From WTAW01 sp964406575 (lineage in GTDB: Bacteria; Acidobacteriota; Aminicenantia; Aminicenantales; Aminicenantaceae): 64,000 nucleotides of DNA. Below are positions 26,826 to 35,375 of the stretch, piece after piece (position 1 is the first letter of the stretch; each line of letters starts with the position of its first letter). The notes under the pieces were generated by a model. The model ran no database searches. It was not told where the DNA came from and was given only the letters and a program-made list of their open reading frames with translations. The position numbers were made by a program, and so were the translations under genes. Location of the stretch: NCBI GenBank assembly GCA_964406575.1, contig CAYOSH010000007.1, forward strand, positions 1 to 64,000, given 5' to 3'.

Positions 26826-27479
26826 CTATTTTTTTTTGTCGAGCTTTTTGAGCTGCTCTTCCTCCCCGATAATGATGAGAATGTCACTGTCTTTGATGAC
26901 AAAATCGGATTTGGGAATGAAGGTGGTCTTTTCTGGGATGATCCCCTTTATGGCCATGACTTGGATGCCGTATTTATTCCTTAAATCCAGCTCACTCAGA
27001 CTTTTCCCGATAAATTTCTCTGGTGCGGCGATTTCTTGAATCCTCAATCCGGAAACTAGCGGTAGGTACTCCAGAATATTCGGATTGCTCAGTCGCAATG
27101 CGGTTTTGATCGCCATATCTTTTTCCGGATAGACCACTTCTGTCGCGCCTACTGCCGCCAAAATCTTTGCGTGATCCTGAGTAAGTGCCTTTGCGACGAT
27201 CCTTCCGATTCCCATCTCAGAGAGGAAGAGCGTCGCCAGAATGGAGGACTCCATCTCGGGGCCTGAACTGACAACCACAACATCCATTTCGGTGATTCCC
27301 ACAGCCTGGAGATTCTCCTTGTCCGCAGCATCCATATGGATAACATGCGTGGCCGCGTCCTTCAGGCTATCCACCCTGGATTTGTCTTCATCAATGGCAA
27401 GAACTTCATGACCCATCTCATACAGCGTTTTTGCGACATACGAGCCAAAGCTGCCAAGTCCGATCACCGCAAATTTCAT
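26826..27479 (-). CDS. ktrA: K+ uptake regulatory subunit KtrA/TrkA (RCK protein)
   Basis: A 217-residue protein with one RCK unit. The N-terminal Rossmann domain has GLGSFGSYVAKTL (G-x-G-x-x-G) and LAIDEDKSRV for nucleotide binding. The C-terminal RCK_C domain covers about 135-217. Such proteins bind ATP/ADP or NAD(H) and gate the partner K+ channel subunit. The ATG at 27479 is preferred because AAGGAG lies seven bases upstream. The partner membrane subunit is encoded just upstream on the same strand. Confidence 0.9.
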   Translation of the reverse strand: MKFAVIGLGSFGSYVAKTLYEMGHEVLAIDEDKSRVDSLKDAATHVIHMDAADKENLQAVGITEMDVVVVSSGPEMESSILATLFLSEMGIGRIVAKALTQDHAKILAAVGATEVVYPEKDMAIKTALRLSNPNILEYLPLVSGLRIQEIAAPEKFIGKSLSELDLRNKYGIQVMAIKGIIPEKTTFIPKSDFVIKDSDILIIIGEEEQLKKLDKKK

Positions 27480-27647
27480 GCTCAAACTCCTTCAAACAAA
27501 AGTCAGAAGCTCATTCTGAGTGCTAAGAAAAACAGGTGCTTTCTCCCCCTGATATCCTTCTGTTTTTTGCAGGGATATCCTGACTTGCGGATCCTGAATT
27601 TCTTATAACACATTATATATTCTCTATCTGTTTGTCTCGCACAAAGT

Positions 27648-29009
27648 TTATCCGATCATAACAGATTCCTCAACATACCCAAACTTGCCGTACGCTCTTC
27701 GGCGGCTAAAGGCATAAAGGAGCGTCAAAGGTCCTATTCTTCCCACATACATGGTGATCACAATCACTGTCTTGCCTAGCCCCGACAACTCGGAGGTTAT
27801 GCCGAGTGAAAGGCCTACTGTCCCAAAGGCAGAAAAAACTTCAAAAAACACTCCCTCCATAGCCCCTCCCTGCTGAGCGATGAAGAGAACAAAGGAGGCA
27901 AGAAATATCACACCAATACTCAAAGTGACCACCATGAATGCTTTGGTGACAAGCTCGATGGGTAACGTCCTGTAAAAGAGGTTGATAGCTTCCCTGGCTT
28001 GAACTCTTGATTTTAAGAAGGCGGAGATGACACCCACAGTACTCGTTTTTACACCACCTCCTGTGGAGCCTGGGGATGCGCCGATAAACATCAACAATAT
28101 CAACAAAAAAATACTGCCGTTGCTCAGTGTGCTCATGTCCATTGTGTTGAATCCGGCCGTACGTGCAGTGACGGCCAGGAAACTTGAGGCCAGGATCTTC
28201 TCCTTCACCCCGAAATCCTGCATGGCAAGATTTCCCTCGGTGACGAAGAAAAAAAGACTGGAACCAGCGATAAGAACAAAGGTGAGCATCAGGACGAGTT
28301 TTGCATGAAGAGAGAACCGCACTTTTTTTCGCCGGACCAAAGAAAGGCTCATATGTTTAATCTCTTGGAGAACAAAAAAACCAAATCCTCCTGATATGAT
28401 CAACGCCATGATAATCACATTCACCCATAAATCACCCCGGCAGGAAATGAAACTGTCGCTTGAAAGCGAGAATCCAGCATTGCAAAAGGCGGATACGGAA
28501 TGAAAAACAGACTTGAAAAGCGCATGAGCCCCTGAGAATTGACCGCACCAGTGCAAATACAGAAAGAGCGTGCCAACACCTTCGATGATCAGTGTGTAAA
28601 CAAAAATATTCCTGATCAGCCCCTTCAAATCCTGGATCGAAGAGGAAGCATATCCATCCTGAATCATGATCCTGTCTTTTATGGATATCCTCTTCCCTGC
28701 GACAAGCAGGATCAACGTGGAAAAAGCCATAATCCCCAGGCCTCCCATCTGAAAAAGCACAAGAATAATTATCTGGCCCGTAGGGGAAAAATATGAAGCT
28801 GTATCCTTAACGATCAGTCCCGTAACACACACGGCCGAGGTCGCAGTAAAGAGGGCATCCACAAAGGATATCTGGTGCAACTGTGTACTGAAGGGCAGCA
28901 TAAGCAACAGCGTCCCAATCAAAATGGCAACGACAAAGCTTACTGCGAGCAATTGGGCGGGCTGGAAGCGCCTCTCTTCTCTGGACACTATTTTTTCATT
29001 CATCCCCAT
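27648..29009 (-). CDS. ktrB: K+ uptake membrane subunit KtrB/TrkH family
   Basis: A 453-residue polytopic protein with four helix-pore-helix repeats. The four selectivity-filter segments are visible as TSAVCVTGL, SVSAFCNAGFS, TARTAGFNT and SAFGTVGLSLG. Each keeps the essential glycine, so the pore should be K+ (or K+/Na+) selective. With the RCK protein 168 bases downstream it forms a Ktr-type transporter at the inner membrane. The length fits KtrB rather than the longer TrkH of Proteobacteria. Confidence 0.9.
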   Translation of the reverse strand: MGMNEKIVSREERRFQPAQLLAVSFVVAILIGTLLLMLPFSTQLHQISFVDALFTATSAVCVTGLIVKDTASYFSPTGQIIILVLFQMGGLGIMAFSTLILLVAGKRISIKDRIMIQDGYASSSIQDLKGLIRNIFVYTLIIEGVGTLFLYLHWCGQFSGAHALFKSVFHSVSAFCNAGFSLSSDSFISCRGDLWVNVIIMALIISGGFGFFVLQEIKHMSLSLVRRKKVRFSLHAKLVLMLTFVLIAGSSLFFFVTEGNLAMQDFGVKEKILASSFLAVTARTAGFNTMDMSTLSNGSIFLLILLMFIGASPGSTGGGVKTSTVGVISAFLKSRVQAREAINLFYRTLPIELVTKAFMVVTLSIGVIFLASFVLFIAQQGGAMEGVFFEVFSAFGTVGLSLGITSELSGLGKTVIVITMYVGRIGPLTLLYAFSRRRAYGKFGYVEESVMIG

Positions 29010-29112
29010 ACCCTCTCAAACGGATCAGGCTTCCAATCTAATACGTCACCCCTTATTTGTCAATCAGCCCCTGCCGTCTGAAAGATTTGCATCACATCAT
29101 ATAGAAGCCTTT

Positions 29113-29422
29113 CCAAATCCGTGAGTGTATGAATACACGTTGCGTTATCGAGTGTCTCAATTGGTGGCGGAGAAAACCGTGTGGAGGGCTCCATGCGGGC
29201 ATGGCACATTTCCCTGAGGGAGTTGTGAGGGAAGCCCAGAACCGAGGCCCTGTCCGTCTGAGCCATATGGTGGCGGGTGGGGGGGTCTTTGGCGAAGACG
29301 GATTGGGACTCGGATCAGAAAGTCAAATTTACTGGGTGCACAGCAGCTTGGGAAACGATCCCACCACTTCCATAGAGAAATCACCAACCGGAGCGCTCGA
29401 AACTTCAATCATCAGAGATTTG
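29113..29422 (+). repeat. Family-2 repeat, copy 2, containing a family-1-like core
   Basis: About 310 bp in the ktrB-tolQ gap. The left end is CCAAATCCGTGAG. The core GCGTTATCGAGTGTCTCAAT, then TGGTGGCGGAGAAAACC, is at 29141-29178. The next part (GTGTGGAGGGCT...GGGCATGGCACAT...GTGAGGGAAGCCC) is shared with copy 5 at 55930-55995. The right end ATCAGAGATTTG mirrors the left. From about 29250 to 29320 the sequence follows the inside of family-1 copy A, including the G-run (GGTGGCGGGTGGGGGGG). No coding frame is supported. Confidence 0.8.
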
Positions 29423-29448
29423 AAAAGGCTCACAACAGACGGGAGAGT

Positions 29449-29477
29449 TTGACATCTTCTCTGGCATATGCTACTTT
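29449..29477 (+). promoter_or_regulatory. Possible promoter of the tol-pal operon
   Basis: A consensus TTGACA (29449-29454) precedes TACTTT (29472-29477) by 17 bases. The -10 is weak and would place the start of transcription inside or after the GGAG ribosome-binding site of tolQ, so the true -10 may differ. Confidence 0.35.
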
Positions 29478-29489
29478 TGGAGCGGATAA

Positions 29490-30152
29490 ATGGACTTTTT
29501 AAAACTCATATTTGAAGCCAGTATCGTCGTTAAGCTCGTGCTGCTTATTCTCCTTCTCTTTTCTGTCTTTTCTTGGGCAATCATATTCTTTAAGCGGAGA
29601 ACCCTTAAAACCGCATCCTCTCAATCCAAGAAATTTCTGAACGTCTTTCATAAAAGCGCAAACCTCAACGAGGTGAATGAGGCGGCCAAGAAATACAAGG
29701 CTAGTCCTGAGGCAAAGCTTTTCAGATCCGGATTCAAAGTGCTTTCCCACTACATGAAGTCCGAGTCCAGCATAACCCTGACATCTGCCAATTTAGAGGC
29801 AATCAACAGAGCTTTGATAAAGGCTTCTAACAGGGAGGTTTCAAGACTGGAAAAAATGATGAACTTTCTGGCTACGACAGGGAGTGTGACGCCTTTCATC
29901 GGCCTTTTCGGCACAGTTTGGGGGATCATGGATTCCTTCCATGAAATCGGCATACAAGGAGTGGCCAGTTTGGTCACAGTTGCGCCTGGCATCGCTGAAG
30001 CGCTTATCGCCACAGCCGTGGGCCTCTTTGCCGCAATCCCTGCAGTAGTGGCCTATAACTACTTCCTTCACCGGATCAAGGAGGCCATCGCCGATATGGA
30101 AGATTTTTCGATAGAATTCCTAAGCATCACTGAAAGACTCTATGGCGATTAA
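29490..30152 (+). CDS. tolQ: TolQ/ExbB-family proton channel protein
   Basis: A 220-residue inner-membrane protein with three hydrophobic segments (about 12-30, 135-160, 170-190). The conserved MotA/TolQ/ExbB block is LATTGSVTPFIGLFGTVWGIMDSF and TAVGLFAAIPAVVAYNYF. With TolR it converts the proton gradient into force on the envelope during division. GGAG lies seven bases before the ATG. It is the first gene of a tolQRAB-pal-cpoB operon and overlaps tolR by 11 bases, indicating coupling. Confidence 0.92.
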   Translation: MDFLKLIFEASIVVKLVLLILLLFSVFSWAIIFFKRRTLKTASSQSKKFLNVFHKSANLNEVNEAAKKYKASPEAKLFRSGFKVLSHYMKSESSITLTSANLEAINRALIKASNREVSRLEKMMNFLATTGSVTPFIGLFGTVWGIMDSFHEIGIQGVASLVTVAPGIAEALIATAVGLFAAIPAVVAYNYFLHRIKEAIADMEDFSIEFLSITERLYGD

Positions 30153-30576
30153 ATATCAATCAATCCAGCGGAAAGAAATCGGAACATCTCTCTCCGAGAT
30201 CAACGTTACTCCTCTTGTGGACGTGATGCTGGTCCTATTGATCATCTTTATGGTGACCGCTCCCATGATGCAATCGGGCATCGGTGTCAACCTCCCCCAA
30301 GCTGAAACCGATTCGTCCCCAGCCGAGGAGGGGCTCACCATGACGATCACCCAGGACAGGTATATCCATATCGGGGAATCGCCCATCAACATCTTTCTCC
30401 TCGAAAACAAGCTCAAGGAATATTTTTACGGCAAAGAGAGGAAGATCGTTTTTATCAGAGCAGATGAGAGCCTTCCCTACGGCTATATAATAAACGTTCT
30501 GGATATCACCAAAAAAGCGGGAGTTGAGAAAATTGGCCTGGTTGTTAAACCCATAGAAGAAAGGGAGAAAAAATAA
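30142..30576 (+). CDS. tolR: TolR/ExbD-family protein
   Basis: A 144-residue protein with one N-terminal membrane helix containing the essential aspartate (INVTPLVDVMLVLLIIFMV, Asp about 27) and a periplasmic domain. It works with TolQ as the stator-like motor. Length and motif are typical. Confidence 0.92.
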   Translation: MAIKYQSIQRKEIGTSLSEINVTPLVDVMLVLLIIFMVTAPMMQSGIGVNLPQAETDSSPAEEGLTMTITQDRYIHIGESPINIFLLENKLKEYFYGKERKIVFIRADESLPYGYIINVLDITKKAGVEKIGLVVKPIEEREKK

Positions 30577-30578
30577 TA

Positions 30579-31394
30579 GTGGCCGTCTTGAGTCAGGAGA
30601 ACCAAAACTTCAAGCGCTCTTTGGTGTTTTCCATCTCTGTCCATCTTGCACTTTTTTGTCTTATCCTGCTCTCACCCTACTTCCCCAAATCCCAGAAAAA
30701 GGGAATGATCCACTATGTCAATGTGGTCTCATTTCCACGAGGCGGGGGAGGAGGGGGGTCTCCCGGCGGACAGACTCAGCCCGGAGAAGAAAAACTCGCC
30801 GAAACAGCAGTTCCGGAAAGGGAAACACTGAGGGATTTGACAACACCGCAGAAACTCGAGCAGGAATCACCCACAGTCCTCAGACACCCTGTGGAAAAGC
30901 CAAAAAGGGAACGAACACCCCCGAGCGAGAAAAAAGCTGTCATCCAAAAAACACAAAAGCTTTCAGAGAGCAGTTCCTCTAAAAAAACGGACACAACCGC
31001 CTCAAGATCGGGGAGTGGAACCGGTACGGGTGTAAGGATCGGTATCGGGAGCGGGCCAGGAGGAGGTTTTGGTTCTGAATTCTCTAACCAGATCGGGCTT
31101 TCCAATTTTCCGTATACATACTATCTCCAGATGATCCACGGCAAAATCTCCAGCAATTGGTATACATCCCAGGTCAGTCCGGGGATAACAGGGAATTTCC
31201 ACACAACGGTCTATTTCAAAATCTACAGGAACGGGGAAATTTCCACTCCTGAGATCATAGAAAGTAGTGGCATACGCTCTCTCGACCTTTCTGCCCGCAG
31301 AGCCATCCAATCCTCGGCTCCTTTTCCTCCCCTCCCCAACGATTATGAGGGCGAGTATTTGGGCATTCATCTGATATTCGAGCATAACAAATGA
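30579..31394 (+). CDS. tolA: TolA/TonB-like energy transducer
   Basis: A 271-residue protein starting at GTG. It has an N-terminal membrane anchor (SLVFSISVHLALFCLILL), a glycine/proline/lysine-rich periplasmic linker (about 50-165, with GGGGGGSPGG and several Gly-rich tracts) and a C-terminal TonB-type domain (about 190-271: YYLQMIHGKISSNW, YFKIYRNGEI, AIQSSAPFPPLP). In this operon position it should act as TolA, linking the TolQR motor to TolB-Pal. The C-terminal fold reads as TonB_C rather than classical TolA, which is common outside Gammaproteobacteria. Confidence 0.85.
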   Translation: MAVLSQENQNFKRSLVFSISVHLALFCLILLSPYFPKSQKKGMIHYVNVVSFPRGGGGGGSPGGQTQPGEEKLAETAVPERETLRDLTTPQKLEQESPTVLRHPVEKPKRERTPPSEKKAVIQKTQKLSESSSSKKTDTTASRSGSGTGTGVRIGIGSGPGGGFGSEFSNQIGLSNFPYTYYLQMIHGKISSNWYTSQVSPGITGNFHTTVYFKIYRNGEISTPEIIESSGIRSLDLSARRAIQSSAPFPPLPNDYEGEYLGIHLIFEHNK

Positions 31395-32695
31395 AGACAA
31401 AGAAAACGAAGAAAAAAATCATCTTGGCATCCCTTCTTTTCCTGATCGGCACAACAATCCTCTACTCCCAGCAAGATGTGGTGATGAGCATCAAAGGGGG
31501 CATCCCTGCCATACCCATCGCCATCCCCAATTTTATCGTGAACGGGTCTTCCCCCGAGGTGCATTCTCATGCAGGGACATTGCGGGAAATCATCGAAGCC
31601 AACCTCAAATACAGCCGTGTGTTCAACACGCTCCCCAACAGCTATTACAGTTACATCCGACCGCTGGACCCTCAAAAGATATTCTTCAAGGATTGGGAGT
31701 CCATCCAGGCAAAACTCCTTTTTGTGGGCGAGGTCTCCGATGGAGGAGGAAACGGTAATATCCTCTTTGAGGGGAAACTTTTCGATGTCCAATCGGAAAA
31801 ATTTATTTTCGGAAAGAGGTATCAATCCCAAACAAACCTCCTCCGGCTGGTCGCCCATAGAATATCGGATGAGATCATGAAGATGCTCGGCCATACTCCT
31901 ATTTTCACGTCCAAAATCGTCTTCATCTCCAAAAGAGACGGCAATGACGAGCTCTACATGATGGATTTTGATGGCCACAATCAAACACGTATAACCTTCA
32001 ACACTATCAAAGATTATATGCCTGCTTGGTCTGCAGACGGGAGAAGTGTCGCTTACACATCTTACCGACAGGGCAGAGCGAGCCTTTATATCCTGGACAT
32101 CTATGGGGGAAAACAAACAGAAGTCCAGAACGGAGGAACAAATTTTGGCCCAACATTCTCTCCGGACGGGAAAAAGCTGGCTTTCTGCTCAACACTGGAA
32201 GAAGGGAACTCCGAGATCTATGTCGCAAACAGCGATGGGACGAACATCAAGAGATTGACATTCAACAAAGCCATTGACACCGCCCCCTCGTGGTCACCGA
32301 CAAGTCGTGAGATCGCCTTCACTTCGGATCGGGGGGGGACTCCCCAGATCTACATCATGGATGCGGAGGGATCGAATGTCCGAAGGGTCAGTTTTGGAGG
32401 GAGTTATTTCGACGGACCCGCATGGTCTCCGGCCGGAGATATGATTGCCTATGTCTCCAGAGTTGACCTTGTCTTCGATATTTATATCCTGAATTTGAGA
32501 ACAGACCAGACTGTCAAACTTACAGAATCAAACGCCCGAAACGAATCCCCGAGCTGGTCTCCGGACGGCAGACACATCGTCTTCTCCTCAAACCGCACAG
32601 GGACCATCCAGCTCTATTCAGTAGACTATGATGGCACAAACATGCGCCGTCTCACATCCACGGGAGAGAACAAGCTTCCAGATTGGTCTCGTTAA
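31391..32695 (+). CDS. tolB: Tol-Pal system beta-propeller protein TolB
   Basis: A 434-residue periplasmic protein. A signal peptide (KKKIILASLLFLIGTTILYS) precedes the TolB N-terminal alpha/beta domain (to about 150). A six-bladed WD40-like propeller follows, shown by repeated W/FSPDGKKLAF-type motifs (AWSADGRSVAY, TFSPDGKKLAF, SWSPTSREIAF, AWSPAGDMIAY, SWSPDGRHIVF). It docks Pal and outer-membrane proteins. The start ATGA overlaps the tolA stop. Confidence 0.93.
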   Translation: MKTKKTKKKIILASLLFLIGTTILYSQQDVVMSIKGGIPAIPIAIPNFIVNGSSPEVHSHAGTLREIIEANLKYSRVFNTLPNSYYSYIRPLDPQKIFFKDWESIQAKLLFVGEVSDGGGNGNILFEGKLFDVQSEKFIFGKRYQSQTNLLRLVAHRISDEIMKMLGHTPIFTSKIVFISKRDGNDELYMMDFDGHNQTRITFNTIKDYMPAWSADGRSVAYTSYRQGRASLYILDIYGGKQTEVQNGGTNFGPTFSPDGKKLAFCSTLEEGNSEIYVANSDGTNIKRLTFNKAIDTAPSWSPTSREIAFTSDRGGTPQIYIMDAEGSNVRRVSFGGSYFDGPAWSPAGDMIAYVSRVDLVFDIYILNLRTDQTVKLTESNARNESPSWSPDGRHIVFSSNRTGTIQLYSVDYDGTNMRRLTSTGENKLPDWSR

Positions 32696-32752
32696 GCGGG
32701 CTAAACGCTGTGTACAACATGCAGAGTTCTGTCACATTTTGAAGAGATAATG

Positions 32753-32782
32753 TTGACAGGCTAAAATTCAATCGTATACAAT
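32753..32782 (+). promoter_or_regulatory. Internal promoter ahead of pal
   Basis: A consensus TTGACA (32753-32758) is followed by TATACA at 32775-32780 (16-base spacing) or TACAAT at 32777-32782 (18-base spacing), in the 150-base gap between tolB and pal. The predicted leader is about 55 bases and contains AAGGAGG. Pal, cpoB and ssb could be expressed separately from the Tol motor genes. Confidence 0.65.
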
Positions 32783-32845
32783 TGGGGCTGATTGGAAAGC
32801 CCGGTAAAAAAAATAAGAGATGGAATAAGATCTGAAGGAGGTCAC

Positions 32846-33397
32846 ATGAAAAAAACACTCATCCTTATCCTCGCTTGCTTTTTCGTTTTTGGTTTCCTCG
32901 TGTCCTGCAAAAAAAAGGTGGAGCAAGTTCCTCCGCCACCACCTCAGGTGAAAGAGCAACCCACGATCGAAAAAGTGGAAGAGCCTCCCGTGGTCAAGGA
33001 ACCTGTGCTCACGGAAGCAGAGATCTTCATGAAAAAGTCCCTGGAGGAGGTCAACGCCGATAAACCTTTAGCGATGATCCACTTTGATTATGACAAATAT
33101 TTCATACGGGACGATGCCAAGCCCGTCTTGGAAGCCAATGCGGCGTGGCTCAACAAATTCAGCTCTGCCAAGATCCTCATTGAGGGTCATTGTGACGAAA
33201 GAGGAACAGAGGAATACAACCTCGCCCTAGGGGAAAAAAGAGCCAAAAGCACCATGGATTATCTGACCTCCCTTGGCATCTCTGCTGACAGGCTCAAAAT
33301 CATCTCATACGGGAAAAGCCAGCCAATCGATATGGGTAGCAACGAAACGGCGTGGCAGAAAAATAGACGCGCACAATTCACGATCATTGCTAAGTAG
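32846..33397 (+). CDS. pal: Peptidoglycan-associated lipoprotein Pal
   Basis: A 183-residue lipoprotein. The signal ends in lipobox LVSC (Cys21). A proline/valine/glutamate-rich linker follows, then an OmpA-like peptidoglycan-binding domain (about 75-183) with IHFDYDKYFIRDDAKPVLE, EGHCDERGTEEYNLALGEKR and the closing NRRAQF. It tethers the outer membrane to the cell wall. The ATG at 32846 is chosen because AAGGAGG sits four bases upstream and the signal peptide starts there. Confidence 0.95.
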   Translation: MKKTLILILACFFVFGFLVSCKKKVEQVPPPPPQVKEQPTIEKVEEPPVVKEPVLTEAEIFMKKSLEEVNADKPLAMIHFDYDKYFIRDDAKPVLEANAAWLNKFSSAKILIEGHCDERGTEEYNLALGEKRAKSTMDYLTSLGISADRLKIISYGKSQPIDMGSNETAWQKNRRAQFTIIAK

Positions 33398-33400
33398 TTC

Positions 33401-34291
33401 ATGAGAAAACGATTCTCTTCCGGATTTATTCTTTTTCTAACACTTTCCTTGGTGCTCAGCAGCAGCCCGGATAAGCAAGAGAAGGCATATGAACTCATCT
33501 ATAAAGATGTTCAACAGCTGAAGCAACAGGTCCTTGCCCTCGATAAAAAGATCGACCAAAACACAACGGATATCCAGGGCATACGGGATCAACTGAGAGA
33601 GCTTCTCGAACTGACACGACAGTTTCAATCAGAACAGGCAAGTGCCAGAGAGGAACAGAGAAGACTCCCGGAGCAATACCAGATCCTGCTCGAGAAAATA
33701 GAGACGGTCAACACCCAGCTCGCCAAATTCTCTGAAGACCTGATCGAGATCAAAAGAGTCGCTCTTCCATTGGCTGAACAGGTCACAGAGGGAGAAGCCC
33801 TAGAGACAAATCCCTCCGAATCCCCCCTCACACAAGAACCGAAAGACTTAGCCGGCCCGCCAGCCGGAGAGGAGGAGCAACCTTCGATTTCTCCCAACCT
33901 CTCCCCCAATGAAGTCTACAATATGGCTAGGTCAGACTATTTGAAGGGAAATTTTGAACTTGCTATCGAAGGATTCATGATCTATAAGTCTCAGTTTCCT
34001 GAAAGTCCTCTTGCCGATGATGCCCTCTACTGGATCGGAGAATGTTACTTCAGTCAAAAGAAATACGATGAAGCTGTCGAACACTTCAACGAATTGATAC
34101 TCAACTATCCCGCAGGAGATAAGATCCCAGCCGCCTACCTAAAAAAAGGAATAAGCCTTTCAGAACAAGGGAAAAAAGAAGAGGCACTCTCTGTGTTTAA
34201 ACTCTTGATCACAAAATTTCCTCTCGAAGAGGAAACAAAAATCGCACAACAGAAAATTAAGGAATTGGAAGCGAACAATGAGAGATATTAA
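33401..34291 (+). CDS. cpoB: Tol-Pal system protein CpoB (YbgF-like)
   Basis: A 296-residue periplasmic protein: a signal peptide (FSSGFILFLTLSLVLSSS), a coiled-coil region (about 25-130, rich in Q, L, E, with DKKIDQNTTDIQGIRDQL), a low-complexity linker and C-terminal TPR repeats (about 168-290: YNMARSDYLKGNFELAIEGF, YWIGECYFSQKKYDEAVEHF). CpoB ties outer-membrane constriction to wall synthesis. It follows pal by three bases and overlaps ssb. Confidence 0.9.
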   Translation: MRKRFSSGFILFLTLSLVLSSSPDKQEKAYELIYKDVQQLKQQVLALDKKIDQNTTDIQGIRDQLRELLELTRQFQSEQASAREEQRRLPEQYQILLEKIETVNTQLAKFSEDLIEIKRVALPLAEQVTEGEALETNPSESPLTQEPKDLAGPPAGEEEQPSISPNLSPNEVYNMARSDYLKGNFELAIEGFMIYKSQFPESPLADDALYWIGECYFSQKKYDEAVEHFNELILNYPAGDKIPAAYLKKGISLSEQGKKEEALSVFKLLITKFPLEEETKIAQQKIKELEANNERY

Positions 34292-34739
34292 TAGCCTCAA
34301 CAAAGTTATCTTGATCGGCCGATTGGGCAGAAATCCAGAGCTGCGATACATCCCTCAAACGGAAAGAGCCGTATCCAATTTCAATTTGGCGACAAATGAG
34401 AGGTATTTTAATCCCAACACAAACGAGAGCGACATCCGCGCAGAATGGCATCGTATCGTGGCCTGGGGAAAACTGGCCGAATTCTGTGAGAAATACCTCA
34501 CTCAGGGAAAACAGGTTTTGGTCGAGGGGAAATTGCGAACTCGCAGTTGGCAGGATAGAGATGGGAACAAAAGATACACGACCGAAGTCCATGCCCAAAA
34601 CATCGTCCTCCTCGGTAAAAAGGATGACACATTGGAGGAGAAACCTTATGGCGAAACAGCATCGCCAAGTGGATTTCCTAATGATGAGGATAGCGTACCC
34701 GCAGAGGAGAGTAGCGAGGACGACGAAGTCCCTTTTTGA
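34278..34739 (+). CDS. ssb: Single-stranded DNA-binding protein
   Basis: A 153-residue SSB. The OB fold occupies about 1-115 (LNKVILIGRLGRNPELRY, TEWHR-like AEWHRIVAWGKLAEF, GKQVLVEGKLRTRSW). A disordered acidic tail ends in DDEVPF, the partner-binding tip. It overlaps the end of cpoB by 14 bases, so it looks co-transcribed with the pal-cpoB genes, an unusual place for ssb. Confidence 0.95.
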   Translation: MRDINSLNKVILIGRLGRNPELRYIPQTERAVSNFNLATNERYFNPNTNESDIRAEWHRIVAWGKLAEFCEKYLTQGKQVLVEGKLRTRSWQDRDGNKRYTTEVHAQNIVLLGKKDDTLEEKPYGETASPSGFPNDEDSVPAEESSEDDEVPF

Positions 34740-34911
34740 TCCGCCGTTTGTTCTGTGCTCTGAATCCCGTAAAATTCGGGGCCGAAAGGATTATCTGTAG
34801 AGGGCGATCATACTATTTTAACCATTTATAGACAAACGACTCAGGACAGGCGGCTTCTCTCATCATCATCTTCCGGATAATGACCAAACAGCAAACAGAA
34901 GAGGTGAAAGA

Positions 34912-35325
34912 GTGAACATACAGGCAAAAAAAAACAAACCTGATGAGATAATCCATTTCAAAAACAGCATTGTGGAGGACATCCGTCCTTGGGGCAAGTT
35001 CCGTTCATTTCCCCATCAGTACGCCGGGAGCATCAAGATCATCACTGTCAATCCCGAGGGGATGCTGTCTCTCCAGTATCATAACCACCGCAGTGAATTT
35101 TGGGTCGTCCTGGATAGAGGCTTAGAAGTTACAGTCGGGGACCAAGTCTGGCAACCAAAGGAAAACGAAGAGATATTTATCCCAGCCCGTGTCCCTCATC
35201 GGATTAAGGGTGTTGGACGTCGCCCTGTACGCATCATGGAAATCTGGATCGGCGACTCTGAGGAAGCCGATATTGTCCGGCTTGAAGACAAATATGGCCG
35301 CTCGAAGGGTAAAAGCTGCCGATAA
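34912..35325 (+). CDS. Cupin-domain protein, ManC C-terminal type
   Basis: A 137-residue single cupin starting at GTG with GAGG seven bases upstream. Motifs RPWGKFRSF, LSLQYHNHRSEFWVVLDRG and FIPARVPHRIKGVG match the type II phosphomannose isomerase domain that ends ManC/AlgA-type mannose-1-phosphate guanylyltransferases. Metal ligands would be the two histidines in YHNHRSE, the glutamate and the later His in VPHR. It stands alone here, not fused to a guanylyltransferase. It may isomerise mannose/fructose-6-phosphate or a related sugar (inference), which could feed the GT2/GT39 sugar transfer seen at 2-9 kb. Confidence 0.75.
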   Translation: MNIQAKKNKPDEIIHFKNSIVEDIRPWGKFRSFPHQYAGSIKIITVNPEGMLSLQYHNHRSEFWVVLDRGLEVTVGDQVWQPKENEEIFIPARVPHRIKGVGRRPVRIMEIWIGDSEEADIVRLEDKYGRSKGKSCR

Positions 35326-35375
35326 TATGAATCAGAGGTTTTTGAAGGAAAGTCTCGGCATCTTTTGTGAACAAT

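Noticed and set aside
29157..29408. An 83-codon minus-strand open frame in the ktrB-tolQ gap, with a similar frame at 55897-56109
   Set aside because: Both lie inside family-2 repeats. Their slight similarity follows from the repeat DNA, and the frames are not kept in the other copies.
29449..29490. tolQ as another leaderless gene
   Set aside because: The -10 is poor and a GGAG ribosome-binding site lies at normal distance before the ATG, so a conventional leader from a different start is more likely.
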